From an uncultured Lachnospiraceae bacterium (GTDB lineage Bacteria; Bacillota; Clostridia; Lachnospirales; Lachnospiraceae), in NCBI GenBank assembly GCA_958428365.1, contig CAUAFT010000001.1:1-64000 (forward strand): a DNA stretch of 64,000 bases. The letters run 5' to 3'. Below the pieces are notes generated by a model. That model was given only the letters and a program-made list of their open reading frames with translations. It searched no databases and was not told the origin of the DNA. Below, piece by piece: positions 18,428 through 26,217 of the stretch (its first letter is position 1; every line of letters begins with the position of its first letter). A program made the position numbers and the translations under genes.

Positions 18428-18695
18428 AAAAAAAGCCCCGTCCCCACAAAAAGGACGAAGCAACTCCGCGATACCACCTTACTTCCCGAACTCCAATCAT
18501 TCGGACTCTCAACCTGCGTAACGTGCACACCCCGTCTGAACTTACCAAAGTCACATCACTACCCCTTCAGTCCAGCAGCTCCAGTGGGAAATTCATCTTC
18601 TATCTTACCTTAAGGAAGCTCTCAGCCGGTTACTTCCTCTCTCTGTAAAAAGTATAAAAGACTACTGACACTTTCATAGCTTTTTTCTTGAAACT
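18428..18695 (-). promoter_or_regulatory. T-box riboswitch (Phe) controlling pheST
   Basis: The hallmark T-box sequence AAGGTGGTATCGCGG lies at about 18466-18480 on the minus strand. An intrinsic terminator follows: stem GTCC / GGAC extended by flanking pairs at 18435-18461, then seven Us at 18428-18434. Upstream is a Stem-I-like region. A UUC (Phe) triplet in GAAUUUCCC near 18587 is the likely specifier. Uncharged tRNA-Phe would stabilise the antiterminator and allow pheST transcription. Confidence 0.9.
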
Positions 18696-18701
18696 TTTAA
18701 T

Positions 18702-18730
18702 ATTCTAGCACAGAGAAAAGAAAACTGCAA
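18702..18730 (-). promoter_or_regulatory. Sigma-A promoter of the T-box/pheST operon
   Basis: On the minus strand: TTGCAG (18725-18730), 17-bp spacer, TAGAAT (18702-18707), placing the start near 18695 at the head of the T-box leader. The -35 box nearly touches the stop codon of the upstream gene. Confidence 0.8.
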
Positions 18731-18731
18731 G

Positions 18732-19598
18732 TTATTTCTTCTCCCTTAACTTCTTTTCCTGTAATTTCTTTCTCCAATCCCGGAACAAATCGGAAAATAC
18801 CACATTGGTCTCCGCACACAACAGCAAAATATACATACAAAAATATAACCACAGCATAACGAGTACGATCGTTGCAAGACTTCCATAAGTAGAAAAACCA
18901 TTAAAATACTCTACATAGATGGACAGCGCAAAGGAAAATACATACCAGGAAACCGCACTTAAGATTGCCCCCGGAAGCTGACTCTTAAAAGTCGCTTTGC
19001 GGTTTGGAAGCATCTTAAATACCAGGGCGAAAAACACGATCAGCACTCCCATAATAATGACAATACGAAGCCCGATGATCACGCTCATAAAATGTGAAAT
19101 AATGGGCAGATACCGTACTGCCGCCTTTTGCAGCGTACTTCCGAATACCAGCAGAACCAGCACGATCACGATCGCTAAGATCAGTACTAATGTATAGGCG
19201 ATGGCACGAAACCGCAGGATAAACCAGTTCCTCGTCTCCTGACAATTATTCACCATATTCAGTCCGGTTCCCAGATATTGCAGTCCCTTCGCAGAAGACC
19301 AGATCGCCACAACCGCCGCAATGGAAATCAATCCAATCGACTGATTATAGACCTCCCCAATGACCGAAATCATCAGCGGCGAAATATAACTTGGCATATA
19401 GCTTTTAACCGCCTGGGTCAGCACCTCCTGGGTAACCGGAGTATATTTCAGCAGGGAACTGAACACCATCAAAAAAGGAATGGCAGATAAGATGATAAAA
19501 AACGCCGACTGTGCGGCAAATGCCGTGATATTATCCACCCTGCATTTATCCAAAAAAGTTTTTACATTTCCGAAAATTTTCCAAAGCATACCTTCCAA
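18732..19598 (-). CDS. YihY/BrkB-family membrane protein
   Basis: The 288-residue protein has about six membrane segments and the family features: an N-terminal DNITAFAAQSAFFIILSAIPF segment, a central charged loop, and YGSLATIVLVMLWLYFCMYILL near the end followed by a short basic tail. Homologues were once called RNase BN, which is now regarded as wrong. The molecular role (often discussed as transport or envelope stress) is unclear. It is a single gene upstream of the pheST promoter. Confidence 0.9.
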   Translation of the reverse strand: MEGMLWKIFGNVKTFLDKCRVDNITAFAAQSAFFIILSAIPFLMVFSSLLKYTPVTQEVLTQAVKSYMPSYISPLMISVIGEVYNQSIGLISIAAVVAIWSSAKGLQYLGTGLNMVNNCQETRNWFILRFRAIAYTLVLILAIVIVLVLLVFGSTLQKAAVRYLPIISHFMSVIIGLRIVIIMGVLIVFFALVFKMLPNRKATFKSQLPGAILSAVSWYVFSFALSIYVEYFNGFSTYGSLATIVLVMLWLYFCMYILLLCAETNVVFSDLFRDWRKKLQEKKLREKK

Positions 19599-19665
19599 AA
19601 CCCCATTTCTCTTAACTTATAAAGGTTACCACGAACGGCTGATTTTGGCAAGTTCTGCCGTTATT

Positions 19666-21834
19666 TTAGTAAATTCCCTCTATATCGATATCATGATAGA
19701 AGAACTGTAAAATCTCCTCATAAGTACATCCGGCCTGCGCCATTCCGTTTGCCCCATACTGACTCATACCGATCCCATGTCCAAAGCCGCCTCCTGTGGC
19801 AGACGCCGTTTTCTTATCGGAATCATAGCTCAGCGTACAGTAAGCGCTTGGTAAAACGGTTAGATTATCGCCCTTGCTGCCATCCTGATAGGTGATCTCC
19901 TGCAGCGCAATGCCTAACACCTTTCTGATATTATATTCGTTCTTAACAAGGGCTGTTCCATTCTCAAAGTCGATTTTCAAGGTCTGGATCGCACCGGAGC
20001 TTCCTCTTTTTTGAACCTCCACCCCGGTTACCGCGCCAAAGCCTTTCAGGGACTTTTTAGACTTTTTCTTAGAACCTGTGTAGAAGGTAATATTCTTACT
20101 GTTGGATTTCTTTGCTTCTGTTAAAACATTTCGGATCGCCTCATCCTTCCCATTGAGATCAAAGGATGCCTCCCACCGGAAATAAGGGATCTCTCCATCG
20201 TAGCAATCATCATCGGGACTGCTGATGTACTTTTTAAAATTCTTCTCTTTGGATAGATCCAGGTCCTCCTGTTCTTCCTTTACCCAAACGCTCTGTAAAT
20301 ATCCATACTTTTCCTCATCCTGAATATTCCAGTTCTCCATCGTGCCGGTATGTCCGAAGGATGTGGAATAATAGTATGCTTCCACCACGTTGCCATTGTA
20401 TTTCAATACCAGACCTGCGGTATCCTCCACCGCCTTCTTGCTCTTCTCTCCCGCCTCGTTTTTGTTATATACCTGATAATTGGTGCTGTCGTCAATATGG
20501 GCTCCCAGGGCGGCGTAGTCCCCCTTCATCAACTGCATATAGGCGTAGCTCCTTGCACAAACAGCCTGCGCCTTTAACGCCTCGCTGTCGAATTTTTCCG
20601 GCATCTCGCTTGGCAGGACTCCGCAGATATAATCCTCAAAAGAGACCTCATTGACCACCGTATAGCCATCCCCGGTTTTTCGAAGTTCAAAGTTCCCTTC
20701 ATAACCGAGGGAAGTGCGGGTTCCGTCTTCTTTTGTCAGATAGAGCTTTCCATCTCCTTTACTGCTTACGGTACAGGACTCCTCCTCACCCAGCAGCTTG
20801 CCGGCAGATACCACCTTTCCCGCCTTATAAGTTTTCGCTTTTTCACCTCTTTTGACTGTAAACTTCTGGTCTGAGGTGAGATAAATGTCCCCGTAATAAG
20901 GAGAACTGTCATTTAGCAACAGAACGCGGATGTTCTGGATGTCCGCCGGCTCTTTCAAAAGAACCGCCTGAACCTTTCCCTCTCCCACCACATACTGTAC
21001 GCTCATATTACCGATGACGATGTCCTCCAGGGATTTTTCCTCTAACGTTCCATAGAGCTTATATGCTGGAACCCGTTCTGCCAGAGGAATCTTTCCATAG
21101 CCTTCAATCTCGATCTTCTCCTTATCCATGGTGATCAGATTGCCCTCGATGGTCTCCTCTTTTTTTCGTATCTCATGAATTTTCTGTTGTTCAAAGACAA
21201 GATCGCAGACGATATTTTTCATCTCTTTTCCGGTTCCCTCTGCCGAAAAAGTATATTCCTTTCCATTGAAAAGCACCTTCGCTTTTTTATCCTGAAAAGA
21301 TTCCAGATAAGCGTTGGAGAGAATCACAGCCCCTTCCTCTTTTCCCAGAATGCCCAGAACCTTGTCATCTGAAATATACAATTTATATTTCTCCAATTCC
21401 TCCAATTTTACTCCCTGGGTGTCTAAGGTTCCCTCGCTGGTCTCTGCAGAAGTCCCTTTTTTATTCATTCCCAAAACCAGTACTTCTCTTTCCTTTACCT
21501 GATTTTCGGAATCCAGATAATCCAGGATTTCCTTATAAATTTTATGCCAGTCTTTCCGTGTGATTTTTTTTGCCCCGTATTTTTTTTCATAGGTAATGTA
21601 ATCACCGAGATGGATGCGCTCTAACACTTCTTCCACCTGAGAATAAGTGAGGTAGGAGCCCTTCAGCTCCAGTTTCGCCCCCGTCGCCTCGATTTCATTT
21701 TCTACTTCCTGACAGGAAATCCGCTCCTTGGAATATCCTGTATTTTTTACCTGCAAAAAAGAAATCCCTGCCCCCACAAAAACAAGGAGCAGAAGGATCA
21801 CCAGCCATCCCGCTCTTCTTTTCTTTTTTTTCAT
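19666..21834 (-). CDS. Membrane-anchored SpoIID/LytB-domain protein
   Basis: The 722-residue product has a Lys/Arg-rich start and one N-terminal membrane anchor (WLVILLLLVFVGAGISFLQ), so most of it lies outside the membrane. The C-terminal half carries the SpoIID/LytB domain: FEDYICGVLPSEMPEKFD, LKAQAVCARSYAYMQ, and the closing GGGFGHGIGMSQYGANGMA. SpoIID is a lytic transglycosylase acting on denuded glycan during engulfment. This protein is more than twice the length of classical SpoIID, with a long N-terminal half of unknown fold, so a general cell-wall role is as likely as a sporulation one. Confidence 0.85.
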   Translation of the reverse strand: MKKKKRRAGWLVILLLLVFVGAGISFLQVKNTGYSKERISCQEVENEIEATGAKLELKGSYLTYSQVEEVLERIHLGDYITYEKKYGAKKITRKDWHKIYKEILDYLDSENQVKEREVLVLGMNKKGTSAETSEGTLDTQGVKLEELEKYKLYISDDKVLGILGKEEGAVILSNAYLESFQDKKAKVLFNGKEYTFSAEGTGKEMKNIVCDLVFEQQKIHEIRKKEETIEGNLITMDKEKIEIEGYGKIPLAERVPAYKLYGTLEEKSLEDIVIGNMSVQYVVGEGKVQAVLLKEPADIQNIRVLLLNDSSPYYGDIYLTSDQKFTVKRGEKAKTYKAGKVVSAGKLLGEEESCTVSSKGDGKLYLTKEDGTRTSLGYEGNFELRKTGDGYTVVNEVSFEDYICGVLPSEMPEKFDSEALKAQAVCARSYAYMQLMKGDYAALGAHIDDSTNYQVYNKNEAGEKSKKAVEDTAGLVLKYNGNVVEAYYYSTSFGHTGTMENWNIQDEEKYGYLQSVWVKEEQEDLDLSKEKNFKKYISSPDDDCYDGEIPYFRWEASFDLNGKDEAIRNVLTEAKKSNSKNITFYTGSKKKSKKSLKGFGAVTGVEVQKRGSSGAIQTLKIDFENGTALVKNEYNIRKVLGIALQEITYQDGSKGDNLTVLPSAYCTLSYDSDKKTASATGGGFGHGIGMSQYGANGMAQAGCTYEEILQFFYHDIDIEGIY

Positions 21835-21889
21835 AAATCTGCCCTTTTCCTTATGTAATCAATATTTTTTTACTGTCTTATAAAAACAA

Positions 21890-21981
21890 AGCTCTACTCT
21901 GGCTGCATACCACGCCTGCGGCTGGCCGCTTTCACGACAAACTCTCTTCCGCCGCAGGGCGTTCCCGCCCGGAGGACTTTT
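21890..21981. repeat. GC-rich structured element upstream of the SpoIID-domain gene
   Basis: The stretch is much richer in GC than its surroundings and holds nested inverted repeats: CGCCTGCGGC / GCCGCAGGGCG, and GGGCG-TTCC-CGCCC. It looks like an interspersed repeat or structured RNA element rather than coding sequence. The identity is unknown. Confidence 0.45.
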
Positions 21982-22020
21982 TATGATATAGGAAATTCCA
22001 ACGGAATTTCCTATATCATA
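21982..22020. repeat. Perfect 18-bp inverted repeat, 3-nt loop
   Basis: The arms TATGATATAGGAAATTCC and its exact reverse complement flank AAC. It sits between the GC-rich element and the terminator of the 6S/array transcript. It could be a second terminator-like hairpin or the end of a palindromic repeat element. Confidence 0.8.
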
Positions 22021-22024
22021 AGAA

Positions 22025-22053
22025 AGAAGCTGCTAAAATACTTAGCAGCTTCT
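22025..22053 (-). terminator. Rho-independent terminator of the 6S RNA / repeat-array transcript
   Basis: A 12-bp stem (AGAAGCTGCTAA / TTAGCAGCTTCT) with a 5-nt loop, followed on the minus strand by CTTTCTT. It lies immediately after the last repeat unit, so the array ends at a real transcript end. Confidence 0.85.
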
Positions 22054-22057
22054 TTTA

Positions 22058-22224
22058 TCTTTGGTGAATTTTTTCTTTTGTAAATCTTATCTTTTGTACT
22101 TGTTTTTCTCTTGTACCTTCTTTATTTTTTCTTTGGTAACAATTTTTCTTTGGTGTTGATTTATCTTTGGTATATGCTATCTCTTGTACCTTAAGATTCT
22201 TCTGTATCTCAAAATTCTTTTGTA
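22058..22224 (-). repeat. Array of about ten degenerate UAC(A/C)AAAGA-type units downstream of 6S RNA
   Basis: On the plus strand the units TCTTTGGT, TCTTTTGTA, TCTTGTAC and TCTTCTGTA start at 22058, 22074, 22090, 22109, 22130, 22147, 22164, 22182, 22198 and 22216, that is every 16-21 nt. As RNA (minus strand) each reads roughly UACMAAAGA followed by an A-rich spacer. The reading frame is closed by stops, so it is not a repeat protein. It fills the space between the 6S RNA and the terminator. Confidence 0.75.
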
Positions 22225-22239
22225 TACCATATACTTAAT

Positions 22240-22428
22240 CTTCAGCAAATACCCAAAATGCCGTTTCCTACAATTTTGACGCCTAGCAAAGCTAGGTGGG
22301 TGTCCGCAACTGTACTTCTGCCTTCCGCTGCTAACGACGGCCTGACATCCGACACAGTGATGTAAGAGTCCCATGAACGTAAATGTAGGTTCAAAATAGT
22401 AGGGTGTCGAACATCCCAGGAATTTTGT
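22240..22428 (-). ncRNA. ssrS: 6S RNA
   Basis: The transcript begins near AACAAAATTCCTGGGATGTTCG and ends near CGGCATTTTGGGTATTTGC. These two ends pair over about 15 bp, as in 6S RNAs (compare the AUGUUCG ... CGGCAU closing region of the E. coli molecule). The central part is GC-rich and self-complementary and includes CACCTAGC-TTTG-CTAGGCG. It has its own strong promoter and no open frame of its own. 6S RNA mimics an open promoter and binds sigma-A RNA polymerase in stationary phase. The exact 3' end is approximate. Confidence 0.8.
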
Positions 22429-22435
22429 TGCTCTT

Positions 22436-22464
22436 ATTATACTCTAGTATCTGTTTCTTTTCAA
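22436..22464 (-). promoter_or_regulatory. Sigma-A promoter of 6S RNA
   Basis: On the minus strand: TTGAAA (22459-22464), 17-bp spacer, TATAAT (22436-22441). The predicted start is about 8 bp before the 6S 5' end motif. Confidence 0.85.
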
Positions 22465-22545
22465 TAAAAAATAAGTTGAAATTTTTGTCAAAATTTGTAG
22501 GTTATTTTTGTACAAAATACATCTTGTTTTTCTCATGCAAAAGAG

Positions 22546-22566
22546 GTATTGGAATAGATCCAATAC
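22546..22566 (-). terminator. Terminator-like hairpin after the guanidine/urea operon
   Basis: An 8-bp stem GTATTGGA / TCCAATAC with a 5-nt loop is followed on the minus strand by CTCTTTTGC. It is the only hairpin between the permease stop and the 6S promoter. The U-tract is short. Confidence 0.5.
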
Positions 22567-22643
22567 CCGCTCATTTCCTGTCGCCAAAAGCCTAAAATCA
22601 TTCCTCTGGGAACATTGAATATAAATCTTATTTTGTTCTGCTC

Positions 22644-24074
22644 TTAAGATATCTTAACCACATCTCCTTTTTTTATCTTATCTTTTTTCATTTCCTTTTG
22701 GATCTTATGATAAGCCGGACTCTCCATTACCATAACCTGATGTACTCCGCATCCTTTCAGCAACGGCATCTTCACCTTATACTTAACCCAGAAAAAAGCA
22801 TAGATAAACAAACCGATAAATAAAGCAAAGCATAACATATATATGTGCTGTCTCTGTACCGGATCCGATGATATATGGCACATCATATATACCTGCAATA
22901 CAATGCCAACGATCTGAAACACCGGATAACATGGCGTCTTAAACGACCTCGGTACCTTTCTCATTTTCTTTCGCAGGATTATCACATTCACATGGGATGT
23001 AATATAGGAAAGCATCCAGAACAGCGAACATGTAAGCGTTAAAAAGGACACCTGCTCACCTGTGGAAATTCCTGATGCCTCAATTGCTATGGTAAGAAAT
23101 CCCAAAATCAGTATTACAAAATAAGGAGCTCCTTTTTTATTTTTCTTCTGGAAAAATGCCGGTAATAAATTTATTTTCGCCATACCGCAGCATATCTCCG
23201 AAACGGAACATATAATGGAGTTCTGTGTACTGACAGCCGCAAATATTGCAACAACGATCATCCAGTACCGGCCCCATTTCCCTAACATTGACACAGCATA
23301 TAACACATGGGGAGAAGCTGCTGCTCCAAGCTCTGACCAGTTCGTATAATTTTTAAATCCAAAAATCATAACAATCTGAATCAGCCCCATGATAAGCAAT
23401 GAGAGTACCATGCTCAATGGAACATCTCTTTTGGGATTTTTCATATCTTTTGCCAATGGTACGATAAATTCTGCTCCGATAAAAAACCAGAATGCCGTTG
23501 CCGTAAGCGGCAGTATGTCTGAGATTTCTGATGAAATTACGGCAGACTGCTCTACCACTACACCTGAACCCATTCCCAGGGCGCCTATAACGCTTAATAT
23601 GATAAGTGATAATACCATAAATGTGGCTACTATTTCCTGCAAAAATGTAGACAGATTTACACCCATTAAATTAATTACCACAAGAACAATGGTAATTCCA
23701 ACGCTAAATACCGCCGGAGGTATCGCTTCCCCTGTGATTTCCGCCATGACATTTGCAAACATGGCTCCTTCCGCCGGGGCTGCAAATACATTACTGATTA
23801 AATATCCGCCAACCATCGTTACGATTGTGATGAGCGGTCCCAATCCGGCAAGTGTATACTGTGCAATTCCTCCCGTCAGATTGGGCATGATCGCATTCAA
23901 TTCTGCGATAGAAAGGACTGCCATCATATTTGCAATACATGCAATGATAATTGCAATTACAAACGGCAGACCGACAGCACTTGCTCCGCTTGCCGACGAG
24001 ATAAAACAGCTGGTTGCTATCAGCATTCCAACACCTGTGGAAACAGCACCAAAGATACCTATTTTTTTCTCCAT
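22644..24074 (-). CDS. APC-family amino acid/amine permease
   Basis: The start is set at ATG 24074 (GGAG 8 nt upstream) instead of the in-frame TTG at 24098, which overlaps the preceding gene. The 476-residue product has about 12 membrane segments, with the APC N-terminal signature (GIFGAVSTGVGMLIATSCFIS) and GGIAQYTLAGLGP. A cytoplasmic tail of about 40 residues follows the last helix. As the last gene of the carboxylase/allophanate hydrolase operon it is the likely importer of the nitrogen substrate (guanidine, urea or a related compound). The APC family is known for amino acids and amines, so the substrate is an inference from context. Confidence 0.85.
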   Translation of the reverse strand: MEKKIGIFGAVSTGVGMLIATSCFISSASGASAVGLPFVIAIIIACIANMMAVLSIAELNAIMPNLTGGIAQYTLAGLGPLITIVTMVGGYLISNVFAAPAEGAMFANVMAEITGEAIPPAVFSVGITIVLVVINLMGVNLSTFLQEIVATFMVLSLIILSVIGALGMGSGVVVEQSAVISSEISDILPLTATAFWFFIGAEFIVPLAKDMKNPKRDVPLSMVLSLLIMGLIQIVMIFGFKNYTNWSELGAAASPHVLYAVSMLGKWGRYWMIVVAIFAAVSTQNSIICSVSEICCGMAKINLLPAFFQKKNKKGAPYFVILILGFLTIAIEASGISTGEQVSFLTLTCSLFWMLSYITSHVNVIILRKKMRKVPRSFKTPCYPVFQIVGIVLQVYMMCHISSDPVQRQHIYMLCFALFIGLFIYAFFWVKYKVKMPLLKGCGVHQVMVMESPAYHKIQKEMKKDKIKKGDVVKIS

Positions 24075-24090
24075 TTTTATCACTCCATCA

Positions 24091-24486
24091 TTAATCAATC
24101 ACAGATGCCTTCAGTGCATCTGCACCTTCTTCGCCAGTTCTTACCCGAATGATATTTTTCACTTCTGAAATAAAGATCTTTCCATCCCCGATATGTCCGG
24201 TATATAATTCAACCTTTAAATATTCCACCAGTTCCTCAACTTTTTCTGCTTCACAGATAATGGTAACTACACTCTTTGGCAAAAGCTGAATCTCAAGATT
24301 TTCCGTTGTCATCTCATATTCCGGAAGTCCATGCTGAATCCCGCAGCCCATGACATTGTTATAAATGGTAACGCCGCAAACGCCTAATTCGATCAGCTGC
24401 TTCACAAAATCTTTTTTACTGAACCTGGATGTAAAATTCGCCACCTTATCCATACCACTCATGATTTCTACTCTTGCAAATTCCAT
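24091..24486 (-). CDS. PII-like (GlnB-family) signalling protein
   Basis: The 131-residue product carries the PII C-terminal signature YTGHIGDGKIFISEV...VRTGEEGADAL and a T-loop-like stretch NVMGCGIQHGLPEYEM. The N-terminus is longer than in GlnB and differs from the usual MKxIEAIIRP, so this is a variant PII. It sits between allophanate hydrolase and the permease. PII proteins near transporters usually sense 2-oxoglutarate and ATP/ADP and gate uptake, and the same role fits here. Confidence 0.85.
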   Translation of the reverse strand: MEFARVEIMSGMDKVANFTSRFSKKDFVKQLIELGVCGVTIYNNVMGCGIQHGLPEYEMTTENLEIQLLPKSVVTIICEAEKVEELVEYLKVELYTGHIGDGKIFISEVKNIIRVRTGEEGADALKASVID

Positions 24487-24508
24487 TATGATCTCCTTTC
24501 TTCACATA

Positions 24509-26215
24509 TCAGGAAAACGATTTTAACCCGGTAATATTTTTTGCATTTTTCACTGCATATTCTTCACACAAAAAGCCTTTCACTTTCCTGCCATCAATAA
24601 GCTCCACCGTTCCCATGGTAAGAGGCTGCACCACCCTGTCACAAAAGCTGCCAAGCGCCGCCTTTGATATCCTGTAAATATCAACGCAGATACTCTCTCC
24701 TGATTCATCACTGACTCTTACCAGTCCCGGCTTTACCGGCACCGTATCCAACCTGTACAGGTTGTATGCCTTAGCCGTCTCTGTACTCTCCACATATTCT
24801 GCGCCAAGCTCTGTAAGCTGATATTCCAATGGAAATCCCTTTTTATGTAATCCGCATACTGCGAAAAGTTCATCTTCTGCATTGAGGAATCTCTCAGCCG
24901 TTTCCACCACAAGATTTTCACTGTCTGCCAATCCAAACATGGTAATTCCAAATGGAAAATCTACATCTTTTGAATTTTCAGGAACTGCAATGGCACACAG
25001 ATTTAACAGATTACAATGGTTCGTATATAATCCCATCAGGCTGTTCGTCCCAACCGGATTTTCTCTGACCTGTTCTCTTGTAAAAGTTCCTCCGGCTGTC
25101 GGCATAATCATAACTGCATTTTCCAGAATTTCTTTTGCCATATGTCTGCAATACTGCAATCTGTGTAAATCCTCAAACAGCCTTGCCACGGTCTTATCCT
25201 CAGAATCGCCGGACCGAAGAATCTTCTCTGTGACCGGAAATATTTTTCCTGTATGTGCCTCCACAAATTCTTTTAGATCCGCCCATCTTTCTGCCACATA
25301 AGCGCCATCATATAGGATAAGCGCGGCATCATAAAACATCTGGTAATCCATATATTCTATTTTTATCCCAAGATTTTTCAATCTCTCGATCGCTTGATAC
25401 CATTTTGATCTATGGAGTTCTGCCTTATCTCCAAAAAAGCGCGGCTCATTTTTAGGCAGATAGATTTTATCCGGGGCTTTTCTGCCCTTCTCTTCATATT
25501 TCAAGGACCAGGCACAATCGGTATCATAGCCCTTTGCAACGGAATGTACTGCCTGTGTATCCGCAAGATTATTCGCAAAAACAGTCACGCAGTCAAGGCT
25601 TGCACACGCCGGCACCACACCTGAAGTTGACCACTCGCCGAGAGATGGTTTGAATCCCACCAGTGTATTGAGCATGGCCGGAACCCTGCCGGAGCCTGCG
25701 GTATCTGTTCCCAGTGCAAACGCACACATTCCCAGCGCCACCGCAACTGCTGAACCAGAACTTGAGCCGCCGCTGATATAATCCGGGTTATGTGCATTAG
25801 GAACCTCACCATAGGGACTTCGCGTACCCACAAGACCTGTGGCAAACTGATCCAGATTCGTCTTTCCCACAGGAATTGCCCCCGCAGCGATCAGCTTTTC
25901 AACGACAAATGCATTTTTCTCAGGGATATAGGAATAGTCTGGACACGCTGCTGTTGTAGGTACATCTTCCAGGTCTATATTATCTTTCACCGCAAATGGG
26001 ATTCCCCACAAAGGATAGTTCTCACTATCCTTTGGAAGATTCTGAAGATACTTGTCTGTAATCTCGTGGGATGGCTTCGTAATCCATATATTTTTTTCTT
26101 TCGTTTCATCCGCTCTGCGAATAATTTCATCGATAAGCTCCTCCGGAGTCAGTTCGCCGGATTTGTAACTTTTCTTGATCCATGTAATAGATAATTTATC
26201 GGGAAAATATTTCAT
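24509..26215 (-). CDS. atzF: Allophanate hydrolase (amidase-signature family)
   Basis: The enzyme hydrolyses allophanate to two ammonia and two CO2. The 568-residue product has the amidase-signature domain first: catalytic Lys in PFAVKDNID, the Gly/Ser motif GGSSSGSAVAVALG and the Ser of DTAGSGRVPA. A C-terminal domain of about 120 residues (from about 450) is typical of AtzF. The gene starts 2 bp after the carboxylase stop, so the two are coupled, in line with substrate hand-over of allophanate. Confidence 0.92.
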   Translation of the reverse strand: MKYFPDKLSITWIKKSYKSGELTPEELIDEIIRRADETKEKNIWITKPSHEITDKYLQNLPKDSENYPLWGIPFAVKDNIDLEDVPTTAACPDYSYIPEKNAFVVEKLIAAGAIPVGKTNLDQFATGLVGTRSPYGEVPNAHNPDYISGGSSSGSAVAVALGMCAFALGTDTAGSGRVPAMLNTLVGFKPSLGEWSTSGVVPACASLDCVTVFANNLADTQAVHSVAKGYDTDCAWSLKYEEKGRKAPDKIYLPKNEPRFFGDKAELHRSKWYQAIERLKNLGIKIEYMDYQMFYDAALILYDGAYVAERWADLKEFVEAHTGKIFPVTEKILRSGDSEDKTVARLFEDLHRLQYCRHMAKEILENAVMIMPTAGGTFTREQVRENPVGTNSLMGLYTNHCNLLNLCAIAVPENSKDVDFPFGITMFGLADSENLVVETAERFLNAEDELFAVCGLHKKGFPLEYQLTELGAEYVESTETAKAYNLYRLDTVPVKPGLVRVSDESGESICVDIYRISKAALGSFCDRVVQPLTMGTVELIDGRKVKGFLCEEYAVKNAKNITGLKSFS

Positions 26216-26217
26216 AT

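Noticed and set aside
21982..22224. CRISPR array
   Set aside because: The units are only about 9 nt, degenerate and spaced by 7-12 nt, with no constant repeat or unique 30-nt spacers and no cas genes.
22177..22374. 65-codon minus-strand frame with YKRILRYRRILRYKR end
   Set aside because: It is a chance translation of the 6S RNA and the first units of the repeat array; it starts inside the RNA and lacks a ribosome site.
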